From contig NZ_CP127165.1 in assembly GCF_030264275.1 (NCBI RefSeq), positions 2,530,001-2,594,000 of the forward strand: 64,000 nucleotides of DNA, read 5' to 3'. A model generated the notes under the pieces. That model did not search any database. It worked only from the letters and a program-made list of their open reading frames with translations, and was not told where the DNA came from. The stretch comes from Marivivens sp. LCG002 (GTDB lineage: Bacteria; Pseudomonadota; Alphaproteobacteria; Rhodobacterales; Rhodobacteraceae). The position numbers were made by a program, and so were the translations under genes. Below are positions 15,281 to 24,131 of the stretch, one piece after another (within the stretch, counting starts at the first letter, position 1; every line of letters starts with the position of its first letter).

Positions 15281-16318
15281 ATGGCCCAGACGAAAACCAT
15301 CCTCCGCGCGCTTGCCGGTGAAACCCTTCCGACCCCTCCGATCTGGATGATGCGTCAGGCTGGACGCTATCTTCCCGAATACCGCGCCACCCGCGCCGAG
15401 GCGGGCGACTTCCTTTCGCTGTGCTATAACTCGGATCTTGCCGCAGAGGTCACGCTCCAACCGATCCGCCGATATGGCTTTGATGCGGCAATCCTCTTTG
15501 CGGACATCCTTCTTCTCCCGCAGGCACTCGGCGCTGACCTGTGGTTCGTGACAGGCGAAGGCCCGCGTCTTTCGACCACAACCACGCCCGAGGGTCTCAG
15601 AGCGCTCAAGCCGGCGGATGCGATCCACGAGCACCTTGCGCCTGTCTATGAAACCGTGCGCATCCTCTCGCGCGAACTGCCTTCCGAAACGACGCTGATC
15701 GGCTTTGCCGGTGCGCCTTGGACGGTTGCGACCTATATGATCGCAGGCCAAGGCACCCCCGACCAAGGCCCTGCGCACGCGCTCAAAGCCGCCGACCGTG
15801 CAACGTTCCAAGGGATCATCGACCTTCTGACCGAAAGCACGATCCTCTACCTTTCGGAGCAGATCAAAGCCGGCGCCGAAGTCGTCAAAATCTTCGACAG
15901 CTGGGCAGGAAGCCTTGAAGGTCAGGACTTTATCGACTTTGCCGTTAAACCCGCCGCCCGCATCACCAAAGCGCTCAAGGACATTCACCCCGATGTTCCC
16001 GTGATCGCATTCCCGCGCGGCGCAGGCGAGCGTTATGCGGGCCTCCACGCTGCAATCGGTGCGGACTGTATCGCGCTCGATGATGGCGTCACGCCCGAGT
16101 GGGCCGCCGCCCATGTTCAAACGGGTGGCTGCGTTCAGGGCAACCTCGCCAGCAGCCACATGGTCACAGGCGGCGAAACGCTGGTTCAGGAAACCCGCCG
16201 TGTCGTCGATGCCTTCTCAAAGGGTCCGCATATTTTCAACCTCGGTCACGGGATCACCCCCGATGCCAACCCCGAAAACGTGCAGCTCATGATCGATACG
16301 ATCAGAAACGGAAAATAA
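15281..16318 (+). CDS. hemE: Uroporphyrinogen decarboxylase
   Basis: A 345-residue TIM-barrel enzyme that decarboxylates the four acetates of uroporphyrinogen III to coproporphyrinogen III. It has the family signature [16 protein letters not shown] near the N-terminus, [30 protein letters not shown] with the catalytic Asp, [14 protein letters not shown], and [18 protein letters not shown] lies just before the ATG at 15281; the frame extends to 15248 but those residues do not fit the family. It is divergent from hemC, and hemF converges on it across a shared terminator. Confidence 0.97.
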   Translation: MAQTKTILRALAGETLPTPPIWMMRQAGRYLPEYRATRAEAGDFLSLCYNSDLAAEVTLQPIRRYGFDAAILFADILLLPQALGADLWFVTGEGPRLSTTTTPEGLRALKPADAIHEHLAPVYETVRILSRELPSETTLIGFAGAPWTVATYMIAGQGTPDQGPAHALKAADRATFQGIIDLLTESTILYLSEQIKAGAEVVKIFDSWAGSLEGQDFIDFAVKPAARITKALKDIHPDVPVIAFPRGAGERYAGLHAAIGADCIALDDGVTPEWAAAHVQTGGCVQGNLASSHMVTGGETLVQETRRVVDAFSKGPHIFNLGHGITPDANPENVQLMIDTIRNGK

Positions 16319-16435
16319 GTCGGAACCAAACCCGCCCAGCTGCGTTGTCCCTTTATTGGGAATGCGTCTTATCTGCTGGTTATGTTCCGCCTTCCTCCTC
16401 AATGATCTGACGAGACGTCTTGAAGGTCCCAAAAG

Positions 16436-16463
16436 AAAAGCGCGCCCGAAAGGACGCGCTTTT
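16436..16463. terminator. Bidirectional terminator between hemE and hemF
   Basis: AAAAGCGCG (16436-16444) pairs perfectly with CGCGCTTTT (16455-16463), flanked by A-rich sequence on the left and T-rich sequence on the right, so it can serve both converging genes. Confidence 0.85.
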
Positions 16464-16480
16464 CGCTTTTCAGGGATCGC

Positions 16481-17371
16481 TCAGACCCATTTCGCCAGAG
16501 GCGGAAGGCTCATCAGAACCGCATTCGCATCATGTCCGGTGGCCAGACCGAATTTGGTGCCACGGTCATACACGAGGTTATATTCGGCATAGAGCCCGCG
16601 ATGGATCAGTTGAGTGTCTTTGTCTGCATCCGACCACGCCTGTTTGCGGCGCTTCTCGACGAGCGGCACATAGGCAGGAAGAAACGCGCGGCCGATATCC
16701 TGGGTCAGTGTGAAATCCTTTTCCCAATCGCCCGAATTGTGATCGTCCATAAAGACACCTCCCACGCCGCGCGCGCGGCCGCGATGAGGCACATAGAAAT
16801 ACTCGTCCGCCCATTCCTTGAGACGCGGATAGAAATCCGCGCCATGCGGGTCGAGGTGGTTTTTCTGCACCTGATGGAAATGCGCGGTATCCTCGTCATA
16901 TTCGATGCAAGGATTAAGATCGGAACCACCCCCGAACCACCAGGCATTCGGGGTCCAGAACATGCGGGTGTTCATATGGACCGCAGGACAGTGCGGATTC
17001 TGCATATGGGCAACAAGACTGATCCCCGAAGCCCAGAACCGCGGGTCTTTCTCGATCCCCGGCACACCGCGCGCCGCCATCGCTTTTTGTGCCGCGGGGC
17101 CGAGCGTGCCATAGACGGTCGAGACGTTGACCCCGACCTTCTCGAACACACGGCCGCCACGCATCACGGACATCAGACCGCCGCCCGCATCGGTTCCATC
17201 CTCGGAGGCGCGTTTGGTCTCGGTCACTTCGAACCGTCCCGCCGGCATCTGGGCGGTCGGCCCATCCTCGAGCGAATCCTCCAACCCCTCGAACGCGGCT
17301 ACGATTTGATCCCTGAGCTCACGGAACCATGCCGATGCGCGGTTCTTTTCGTCGATCATTGCCTCTGTCAT
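16481..17371 (-). CDS. hemF: Oxygen-dependent coproporphyrinogen III oxidase
   Basis: A 296-residue soluble enzyme that oxidatively decarboxylates coproporphyrinogen III to protoporphyrinogen IX using O2. Signatures: GGGLMSVMRGGRVFEKVGVNVSTVYG, HMQNPHCPAVHMNTRMFW, WWFGGGSDLNPC and EYNLVYDRGTKFGL, which hold the conserved His and Asp residues. I place the start at 17371 (MTEAMIDEKN) with GGAAG upstream; an ATG at 17404 would add 11 residues. It is divergent from the small lipoprotein gene. A HemF points to aerobic haem synthesis; an anaerobic HemN is not in the window. Confidence 0.96.
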   Translation of the reverse strand: MTEAMIDEKNRASAWFRELRDQIVAAFEGLEDSLEDGPTAQMPAGRFEVTETKRASEDGTDAGGGLMSVMRGGRVFEKVGVNVSTVYGTLGPAAQKAMAARGVPGIEKDPRFWASGISLVAHMQNPHCPAVHMNTRMFWTPNAWWFGGGSDLNPCIEYDEDTAHFHQVQKNHLDPHGADFYPRLKEWADEYFYVPHRGRARGVGGVFMDDHNSGDWEKDFTLTQDIGRAFLPAYVPLVEKRRKQAWSDADKDTQLIHRGLYAEYNLVYDRGTKFGLATGHDANAVLMSLPPLAKWV

Positions 17372-17468
17372 GGTCACTTCCAGATCTTTGATATTGAATA
17401 ACACCCGCTCCTAGCATTGATTGAAGTCAACCGCCACGGCGGGCCAAAAGCCATTTCAGGAGACCATA

Positions 17469-17852
17469 ATGCGCCGCATCCTATTTGTCCTGCCTCTCCT
17501 TGCCGCAGCCTGTGCGACCCCGCGCGAGGCCTGCATCTCGCAAGCAAGTGCGGACCTTCGTACGCTCAACGCCCTCATTGCCGAAACCCAAGGCAACATC
17601 GCGCGGGGCTTCAAATATGAAACCAAGCAGGAAGTGATCACGACCAAGGCCTTTTGCGAGCTGAAAAATCAGGACGGGACCGTGTCCACCTATCCCTGTG
17701 ACGACGTCGAAACGATCGAACGCCGCGAACCTGTCGCCATCGATCTCAATGCCGAACAGTCCAAGCTGAACTCGATGATCCAGCGCCAAAAGGGTCTCGA
17801 AAGTCAGGTGAACGCCGCGATCCAGCAGTGCGTCGCCGTCTACCCCGAATAA
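17469..17852 (+). CDS. Small putative lipoprotein of unknown function
   Basis: A 127-residue protein with a lipoprotein signal: MRRILFVLPLLAAACATPRE, lipobox LAAAC with the lipidated Cys at residue 15. The mature part is polar and helical, with four further Cys residues (CISQ, CELK, CDDV and CVAV) that could form disulfides in the periplasm, and a C-terminal helical stretch (LNAEQSKLNSMIQRQKGLESQVNAAIQQ) with coiled-coil character. AGGAGA lies just upstream of the ATG at 17469. I do not recognise the family. It sits alone between divergent hemF and the convergent SDR gene, whose stop is three bases away. Confidence 0.85.
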   Translation: MRRILFVLPLLAAACATPREACISQASADLRTLNALIAETQGNIARGFKYETKQEVITTKAFCELKNQDGTVSTYPCDDVETIERREPVAIDLNAEQSKLNSMIQRQKGLESQVNAAIQQCVAVYPE

Positions 17853-17855
17853 AGC

Positions 17856-18662
17856 TTAGTGCGCGGCGCACCCGACGGGATCGAGCAGAGTGCGCCCGCC
17901 GTCCACCGTCATGATCTGGCCCGTCACGAAACTGGCGGCATCGGACGCTAGATACTGGACCGCGTCGCAAACCTCGTTGGCGTTCGCAATCCGCTGAAGC
18001 GGCGTATGCGCGATGATATCCTTGCGGAATTCGTCGTTGTCCTTGAGTTTGGCCTTGAGTGAAGCGCTCATCACACTGCCGAAGGCAACGCCGTTCACCC
18101 GAATGCGCTTGGGCGCGAGGGCAACCGCAAGCGAACGCGTCATCTGGTCGAGCGCCGCAGCCGAAACGGAATAGGCCAAAAGTTCGGGGTGCGTGCGGCG
18201 CGCTGCGATGGAGGACAGGTTGATGATCGTCCCGAGACTTCCCTCGTCCTGACCTTCGCCCTGCTTGATCATGCGCCGCGCAATGGCTTGGGACAGTCGC
18301 AGCGAGGTGAGCATATTCTGCTCCAGAAGGTCCATGACCGTATTGTCGTCGGCATCAAGAGGATCGGTAAGCGCCACTTGACGGGTTGCGTTCACCAGAA
18401 TGTCGATCCGTTCGAATGCGTCCACTGTGGCAGAGATAAGGTTCGCGACGTTGAGCTTCTTTCGAAGGTCCCCAGAAAAAATACGGATCGGCGCATTCTC
18501 TTCTTTGGCCTCGGGGCCGACCTCGCGCTCGAGCGCGGCTTCGTCCATATCCGCGAACATCACATTCGCGCCCGCTTCGACAAATTGGCGTCCGATGGCC
18601 AAGCCTACGCCGTTGGCGGCGCCGGTGACGATTGCTGTTTTGCCTGCAATGGAAAAAGACAT
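17856..18662 (-). CDS. SDR-family oxidoreductase-like protein lacking the catalytic lysine
   Basis: A 268-residue classical-type short-chain dehydrogenase/reductase fold. The cofactor loop TGAANGVG (13-20) and the acidic ADMD end of strand 2 suggest NAD(H). Asn116, Ser151 and Tyr164 of the active site are in place (S-x12-Y), but the YxxxK lysine is Ala168 (YSVSA), and the NNAG motif is NATRQ (91-95). C-terminal DAVQYLASDAASFVTGQIMTVDGG is typical. Redox activity is therefore doubtful; substrate unknown. GGAGACAGCC precedes the ATG. It lies 29 bases after the methyltransferase gene on the same strand and may be in one operon with it and clpS. Confidence 0.88.
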   Translation of the reverse strand: MSFSIAGKTAIVTGAANGVGLAIGRQFVEAGANVMFADMDEAALEREVGPEAKEENAPIRIFSGDLRKKLNVANLISATVDAFERIDILVNATRQVALTDPLDADDNTVMDLLEQNMLTSLRLSQAIARRMIKQGEGQDEGSLGTIINLSSIAARRTHPELLAYSVSAAALDQMTRSLAVALAPKRIRVNGVAFGSVMSASLKAKLKDNDEFRKDIIAHTPLQRIANANEVCDAVQYLASDAASFVTGQIMTVDGGRTLLDPVGCAAH

Positions 18663-18691
18663 GGCTGTCTCCGTTATTGGTGAGCAGAAGC

Positions 18692-19660
18692 TTACTGCTT
18701 CGGACGGGAAGCGTGAAAGACCTTAAACGCGGATGTGCCGCGCACTTCCTCAACGTTCTTGAAACTCTCTCTTAGAGCCGCCTCATAGGGAAGATGACGG
18801 TTTGCCACCATCCACAAATGCCCCGAGGTCGACAGGTTGCGCGCGGCAGAGGCGATAAACTGTTGTCCAAGCGCAGGCTCGGCAGCGCGACCTTTGTGGA
18901 ACGGCGGGTTCATCACAATGACCTGATAAGGGTCTTTGGCTTTGAAGGTTGTGGCATCGTCCCAGTGGAAGGACGCCCGTTCATCCGTGATATTCAATCG
19001 CGCACAGTCAAGCGAAAGTTTCTCTGCTTCGATCAGGTCGAGGGCCTTTACACCCTCGCGTTCGAGCACCTTGGCCGACAGATAGCCCCAGCCCGCGCCG
19101 AAATCCGCAACACGTCCCGAAAGCTTTTCGGGGAGCGCCTCGACAAGGCAAAGCGACCCTTTGTCGATCTCGCCATCAGAGAACACGCCCGCTGTCGTGT
19201 AATATCCATGCGCCCCCTTGGTCGGCGCACCGACGGCCCAGTCTGCAAAGACATCGGATTTCCCGTCGAACCAGAACAAGCGACCATGCGCCTTGGCAAC
19301 ATTCGGAAGGTCGCCAAGTTTGGCCCGCACGTCCTTGAAATAGGAATCGACACCTTCGGATTTATTACCGTCCACGACCACAAGACCGGAGGTCGCCGTC
19401 GCCTCGGCGATCATCGCGCGGCCCAGCGCCTTGGACTTGGGCAGAACGACGATCGTCACGTCGCAGGGCGTGTCGGAGAGCGTGAAGCCCGCCGCAGCCC
19501 ATTGGGTCAAGTCGGGTTCGAAGCTATGCGAGATCGTAACACGATCTTTTTGAACCGAAGACAGGTCATAGTCGGGCTCGGGTCGCATAACCCGAACCGA
19601 TGTTTCGGGAAACGCCAATAGCCCTTGGTCGAGGGCGGTGCTCAATCTTGATTTAGACAT
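18692..19660 (-). CDS. RsmC/RlmG-like class I rRNA methyltransferase
   Basis: A 322-residue SAM-dependent methyltransferase. The C-terminal half carries VADFGAGWGYLSAKVL (SAM motif I), an acidic LIEAEKLSLDCARLN, and VIVMNPPFHKG, the NPPF motif of base N-methyltransferases; the N-terminal half is a degenerate copy as in RsmC. By family it should make m2G in rRNA (G1207 of 16S for RsmC). The TTAGVFSDGEIDKGSLCLVEALP segment is also typical. It follows clpS after 21 bases, and this pairing suggests one transcription unit. RsmC versus RlmG cannot be fixed from sequence reading. Confidence 0.87.
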   Translation of the reverse strand: MSKSRLSTALDQGLLAFPETSVRVMRPEPDYDLSSVQKDRVTISHSFEPDLTQWAAAGFTLSDTPCDVTIVVLPKSKALGRAMIAEATATSGLVVVDGNKSEGVDSYFKDVRAKLGDLPNVAKAHGRLFWFDGKSDVFADWAVGAPTKGAHGYYTTAGVFSDGEIDKGSLCLVEALPEKLSGRVADFGAGWGYLSAKVLEREGVKALDLIEAEKLSLDCARLNITDERASFHWDDATTFKAKDPYQVIVMNPPFHKGRAAEPALGQQFIASAARNLSTSGHLWMVANRHLPYEAALRESFKNVEEVRGTSAFKVFHASRPKQ

Positions 19661-19681
19661 GAATTCGGCAACCTCAGAGGG

Positions 19682-20020
19682 TCACTCTTTCTCCATCGTG
19701 CATTGAAGGGGATGCTGGTGACGCTGGGCAAAATCCATGACCATCGCGACTTTGGTCTCGGCAATCTCGTAGGTAAAGACACCGACGACGGCGACGCCCT
19801 TTTTGTGGACGGTCAGCATGAGTTCGAACGCCTGCGCATGGTTCATCTGGAAGAACCGCTCAAGCACCTGAACGACGAACTCCATCGGGGTATAGTCGTC
19901 ATTGAGAATAAGCACTTTATACAGCGGCGGGCGCTTGGTCTTTGGGCGCACAGCAAGTTTAACGCCGATTTCATTATCGTCGCCGCCTTCTTGATCAGCC
20001 ATATTATACCAGTTCGCCAT
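19682..20020 (-). CDS. clpS: ATP-dependent Clp protease adaptor ClpS
   Basis: A 112-residue N-end rule adaptor that hands substrates with bulky hydrophobic N-termini to ClpAP. The core begins [28 protein letters not shown], with the NDDYT residues that bind the N-degron, then [28 protein letters not shown], and ends in [11 protein letters not shown]. The N-terminal extension is acidic and disordered, as needed to enter ClpA. The start at 20020 has AAGGA nearby but with tight spacing; the ATG at 20002 is an alternative. clpA is not in the window. It is divergent from the HAD gene. Confidence 0.96.
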   Translation of the reverse strand: MANWYNMADQEGGDDNEIGVKLAVRPKTKRPPLYKVLILNDDYTPMEFVVQVLERFFQMNHAQAFELMLTVHKKGVAVVGVFTYEIAETKVAMVMDFAQRHQHPLQCTMEKE

Positions 20021-20116
20021 AGGTCCTTGCGGTGTCTTTGGTTACACTCTCTGAGCGGTTATATATATCGCAGAGTACCCACAAGAAAAGACCACAGATT
20101 TATTGAGGCTTCGTAT

Positions 20117-20809
20117 ATGACAAAACGTTGGACTTTGGCCTTCGATGCCGACGACACACTGTGGCAGAACGAGACGTTTTTCCGCGGCACCCAAGCCCAT
20201 TTCGAAACCCTGATGGCCCCCTTTTGCGCGCCTGAGCATCTCGAACAGCGTCTCATCGCCGCCGAGCGCCGCAATGTGGCGCGCTATGGTTATGGCATCA
20301 AAGGCTTCGTGCTCTCGATGATCGAAACCGCCGTCGAAGTTTCGGAACAGCGGGTGAGCGCGGATGTCATCCATGAATTGCTGACGATGGGCAAGGACAT
20401 GCTCGTTCATCCGATTGATCTCCTCCCCGGCGTCGAGGAGGTCATCAAACAGTTTCACGGACAAGCTGATCTTATCATCATCACCAAAGGCGATCTGATG
20501 GATCAGGAGCGCAAAGTCGCCCAAAGCGGTCTGGGCGACTATTTCGACGATATCCAGATCGTCAGCGAGAAAACCGCAGAGGTGTATCAGCGGATCTTTG
20601 CAAAGCATGATACCGCCCGCGCGATGATGATCGGCAATTCGCTCAAATCCGACATTCTCCCCGCTTTGGAAGCAGGTGTTTGGGCGACATACATCCCCCA
20701 TGATCTCACTTGGGCACTCGAACAGGCCGCCGAACCCGAGAACCACCACCGGTTTCACCGACTCGTTAGCATGGGCGAGCTACCCGAATTGATAGAGCGC
20801 CTATCGTAA
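20117..20809 (+). CDS. HAD-superfamily hydrolase
   Basis: A 230-residue haloacid-dehalogenase-type phosphatase. It opens with motif I FDADDTLWQNE (nucleophile Asp and general-acid Asp), has a helical cap, motif II IIITKGD and motif III/IV around EKTAEVYQRIFAKHD and MMIGNSLKSDILPALEAGVWATYIP. The family acts on small phosphorylated compounds; the substrate is not known. GAGG lies eight to ten bases before the ATG at 20117. It is divergent from clpS and followed by dacA after a 206-base gap, so it is probably monocistronic. Confidence 0.9.
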   Translation: MTKRWTLAFDADDTLWQNETFFRGTQAHFETLMAPFCAPEHLEQRLIAAERRNVARYGYGIKGFVLSMIETAVEVSEQRVSADVIHELLTMGKDMLVHPIDLLPGVEEVIKQFHGQADLIIITKGDLMDQERKVAQSGLGDYFDDIQIVSEKTAEVYQRIFAKHDTARAMMIGNSLKSDILPALEAGVWATYIPHDLTWALEQAAEPENHHRFHRLVSMGELPELIERLS

Positions 20810-21015
20810 TTCTCCGCCACATTGTTGACACATTGCTTGATCTAGGGGCCGCTTGGGACAAAACACCAAGATGTTGCCGCGTCACTCGCGCAACAGATGT
20901 AAAAATCGTTTGATTTCAGGTGTTTTCGCAATGCGCCCTTCATGCTACCTTGCTTCCTAACAATTCGCGCCAGACTTGAATCGGGCGCACGAGGCAGAGC
21001 AAAGGTAACGACACG

Positions 21016-22536
21016 ATGGGTCGTATTGAACAGGGTGCCCGTTCAGGGGTATTCGTATTTGTATGGTTATGTGTGACCCTGCTTACCACAAGCAGCGTCT
21101 TTGCAGCGCCTTTCGCGGCCATGGTCATGGACGCCCGCACCGGCGAGGTGATCCACGCCCAGAACGCGGATACGCCGCTGCACCCCGCCTCACTCACCAA
21201 GATGATGACGCTCTACATCGCTTTTCAGGCGATTGAACGCGGTGAAGTCAGCCTCGACACCGAATTCACGATCACCAGCGATGCCGCAAGCGAGCCTCCG
21301 TCCAAACTCGGCCTGCGGACGGGTCAAAAGATGAAGCTCCGCTATCTGATCCGCGCAGCCGCCATCAAATCCGCGAATGACGCAGCAACCGCCATCGGGA
21401 TCGGCATTTCGGGCTCCGAAGCGGCCTTTGCAGACAGAATGAACCGGACCGCCGCGGCGATGGGGATGCGCAGCACGAGTTTTCGCAACGCAAACGGGCT
21501 GACCGCCAACGGCCACCTGTCGACCGCGCGGGATATGACCGTTCTGGGCCGCCACCTGATCTATGATTTCCCGCAGTATTATAACCTTTTCTCGCGTCGC
21601 GAAGCCGATGCGGGCATGCGGGTCGTCTATAACACCAACCGTCGTTTCCTTGACGCCTACGAAGGCGCGGACGGTATCAAAACAGGCTTTACCAATGCGG
21701 CGGGATACAACCTCGTCGCTTCGGCCCAACGCGGCAACGTCCGCATCATCGGCACGGTCTTCGGCGGCACGTCCACTGCAAACCGCAATGCCAAAATGGC
21801 CGAGTTGCTCAACATGGGCTTTGCCCAAGCCACATCCAACGCGCCCGTGCGCAAACCCGCCCCCGTAGAGCCCCAAGTCGGCCAAGCGGTCGTGGTCGGT
21901 TCCACCGAAGGCGGCGCGCCTCAGGGTGCAGGCAAAACCATCCGTGTGAGCGGGCTTGTCCAAACCAGCCTTCGCCCCAACACCCGTCCGACAAACGAAG
22001 CCCCTGCTCTTGCTATCGCAGAGACCGATGCCATCGCAGGCGCAGTGGCCGCCGCGATTGTCGCCGCATCGGCTCCGTCGGTCGAAGAAGCCCTGATCGA
22101 CGTGATCGCAAGCGCCGAGGCCGCCGAAGAGCCCGTGCCCGTAGCCCCGAGCGCAACGCCCAAAGCGCGCCCCGAAGAGATCGTTCTCGCTATGGCGACC
22201 ACCGAAGCGGAAACCCCGACCGAAACAGAAGAGACCCTCGCACTCGCGGAGACCCCGACCGAGCCTCTCGTTGTTACCCGCGTTTCGACAAGCGGCGGGC
22301 ACAATTGGGGGATCAACGTCGGTCGTTTTGCCTCTCGCTACGAGGCAGAGCGCGTTCTTCTCAAGGTTGCTCTCAACGAAATGTCGACACTTGACGGCTC
22401 ACTCCGCCGCGTGGTGCAAAGCCCCCGCGGATATGACGCCAACTTCATGGGTCTGACGCGGGAAACCGCTGATCTCGCGTGCCGCCGAATCCAGGCCCGC
22501 GGATCAAGCTGCTTTATGATCGGTCAGGACGGCTAA
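21016..22536 (+). CDS. D-alanyl-D-alanine carboxypeptidase with C-terminal SPOR domain
   Basis: A 506-residue low-molecular-mass penicillin-binding protein (peptidase S11, DacA type). A signal peptide spans about residues 1-31 (ending SVFAA). The active-site SxxK is Ser59-Leu-Thr-Lys62 in HPASLTK; SAN follows in KSANDAATAIG and the KTG triad in GIKTGFTNAAGYN. A long Ala/Glu/Pro-rich linker leads to a C-terminal SPOR domain (WGINVGRFASRYEAERVL to the end), which binds denuded septal glycan. It therefore trims peptide stems in the periplasm, probably at the division site. It ends with a four-base convergent overlap with the ABC ATPase gene. Confidence 0.93.
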   Translation: MGRIEQGARSGVFVFVWLCVTLLTTSSVFAAPFAAMVMDARTGEVIHAQNADTPLHPASLTKMMTLYIAFQAIERGEVSLDTEFTITSDAASEPPSKLGLRTGQKMKLRYLIRAAAIKSANDAATAIGIGISGSEAAFADRMNRTAAAMGMRSTSFRNANGLTANGHLSTARDMTVLGRHLIYDFPQYYNLFSRREADAGMRVVYNTNRRFLDAYEGADGIKTGFTNAAGYNLVASAQRGNVRIIGTVFGGTSTANRNAKMAELLNMGFAQATSNAPVRKPAPVEPQVGQAVVVGSTEGGAPQGAGKTIRVSGLVQTSLRPNTRPTNEAPALAIAETDAIAGAVAAAIVAASAPSVEEALIDVIASAEAAEEPVPVAPSATPKARPEEIVLAMATTEAETPTETEETLALAETPTEPLVVTRVSTSGGHNWGINVGRFASRYEAERVLLKVALNEMSTLDGSLRRVVQSPRGYDANFMGLTRETADLACRRIQARGSSCFMIGQDG

Positions 22537-24131
22537 GCGACCGAACGTCCCTCAAAGGCTGCCGCCATCAACGCGCGCGTATAATCGGTCTGCGGGGCGT
22601 CAAAGATTGCTTTGGCGTCACCTGCCTCGACCACATCACCTGCTTGCATCACCATGACCTTGTGGGACAGGGCACGCACGACCTTGAGGTCATGCGAGAT
22701 AAAGAGATAGGCCAACCCGTATTTCGACTGAAGATCGCGCAAAAGATCCACGATCTGGACCTGCACGGTCATATCCAGAGCCGACGTCGGCTCGTCGAGG
22801 ATCAAGAGCTTGGGCCGTAGGATCATCGCCCGAGCGATGGCGATCCGCTGACGCTGACCGCCCGAAAACTCGTGTGGATAGCGATCCATCATCTCGGGGT
22901 TAAGTCCGACTTCGCGCATGATATCGGCAACCATCTCGCGTGTATCCCGCCCCTGTTCGACGCCATGCACCCCCAATCCTTCGGCGATGATATCGACGAC
23001 AGGCATACGCGGCGAAAGCGAGCCATAGGGGTCTTGGAAAACGATCTGCATATCACTTCGAAGCGGGCGCATCTCGCGCTGGGACAGCTTGTCGATCGGT
23101 GTGCCGAGGAATTCGATCCCGCCCTCCGACCGAATGAGCCGCGCAATCGCCATCGCAAGTGTCGTCTTACCCGAGCCGCTCTCCCCGACGATCCCGAGGG
23201 TTTCGCCCGCGTTGACGGTCAGGGTCGCTTCGTTCACCGCCTGGATATGGCCGACGGTCCGTTTCAGAAGCCCGCGCTGGATCGGAAACCAGATCCGGAG
23301 TTTATCGGTGCTGAGCACAGGTGCCGCATCCGCCCGAGCAGGTGCAGGCGCGCCCCCCGCCTCGGCCGCAAGCAGCATCTTGGTATAGGGGTGCTGCGGG
23401 TTTGCAAAAATCTCGGCGGTCGGACCCTGCTCCACGATCTCGCCGTCTTTCATCACACAGACCCGATCCGCAATCTTGCGCACGATGGTAAGATCATGGG
23501 TGATGAAGAGCATCGCCATACCTTCATCCCGCTTAAGATCCTCCAAAAGATCCAGAATCTGTGCTTGGATCGTGACATCAAGAGCGGTCGTCGGTTCGTC
23601 CGCCACCAGAAGATCAGGCCCGTTGGCAAGCGCCATGGCAATCATCACGCGCTGGCGCTGACCGCCCGAAAGCTGGTGCGGAAACGCCCCGAGCCGCCCT
23701 TCCGCATCGCGGATACCGACACGATCAAGCAGCGAGATGATCTTCGCCCGCGCCTCTGCTCCCGTCAGACCCTGATGAAGCTCGAGCGACTCGCGAAGCT
23801 GCTTTTCGATCGTATGGAGCGGATTGAGCGAGGTCATCGGCTCTTGGAAGATAAAGCTGATATCATTGCCCCGCACGCGGCGAAGTTCCTTGGGCGACGC
23901 GCCCACCATTTCCGCCCCGTTATAGGTGATCGAGCCGCGCACAGTGGCGTTATCCCCAAGAAGAGACACGGTAGAAAGAGCCGTTACCGACTTGCCCGAG
24001 CCGCTTTCCCCGACCAAAGCCACCGTCTCGCCCTTGTCCACGTGAAAGCTTACGCCTTTGACGGCGTTTATGTCTCGGCCATCCTGACGGAACGCCACCG
24101 ATAGGTCTCGGACATCCAGCAGTCTGCTCAT
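22533..24131 (-). CDS. yejF: Peptide ABC transporter ATPase with two nucleotide-binding domains (YejF type)
   Basis: A 532-residue protein made of two OppD/OppF-like ABC ATPase domains in tandem. Domain 1 has Walker A GESGSGKS near residue 38, the LSGGQRQRVMIAMAL signature and VADEPTTALD; domain 2 has GESGSGKTTLAMAI, FSGGQRQRIAIARAM and ILDEPTSALD. Each carries the peptide-transporter tail (HPYTKMLL and TDYTRALM). It powers the importer formed with the two permeases upstream. Its start overlaps the yejE-type gene by four bases, so translation is coupled. It is the last gene of the yejABEF-like operon. Confidence 0.93.
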   Translation of the reverse strand: MSRLLDVRDLSVAFRQDGRDINAVKGVSFHVDKGETVALVGESGSGKSVTALSTVSLLGDNATVRGSITYNGAEMVGASPKELRRVRGNDISFIFQEPMTSLNPLHTIEKQLRESLELHQGLTGAEARAKIISLLDRVGIRDAEGRLGAFPHQLSGGQRQRVMIAMALANGPDLLVADEPTTALDVTIQAQILDLLEDLKRDEGMAMLFITHDLTIVRKIADRVCVMKDGEIVEQGPTAEIFANPQHPYTKMLLAAEAGGAPAPARADAAPVLSTDKLRIWFPIQRGLLKRTVGHIQAVNEATLTVNAGETLGIVGESGSGKTTLAMAIARLIRSEGGIEFLGTPIDKLSQREMRPLRSDMQIVFQDPYGSLSPRMPVVDIIAEGLGVHGVEQGRDTREMVADIMREVGLNPEMMDRYPHEFSGGQRQRIAIARAMILRPKLLILDEPTSALDMTVQVQIVDLLRDLQSKYGLAYLFISHDLKVVRALSHKVMVMQAGDVVEAGDAKAIFDAPQTDYTRALMAAAFEGRSVA

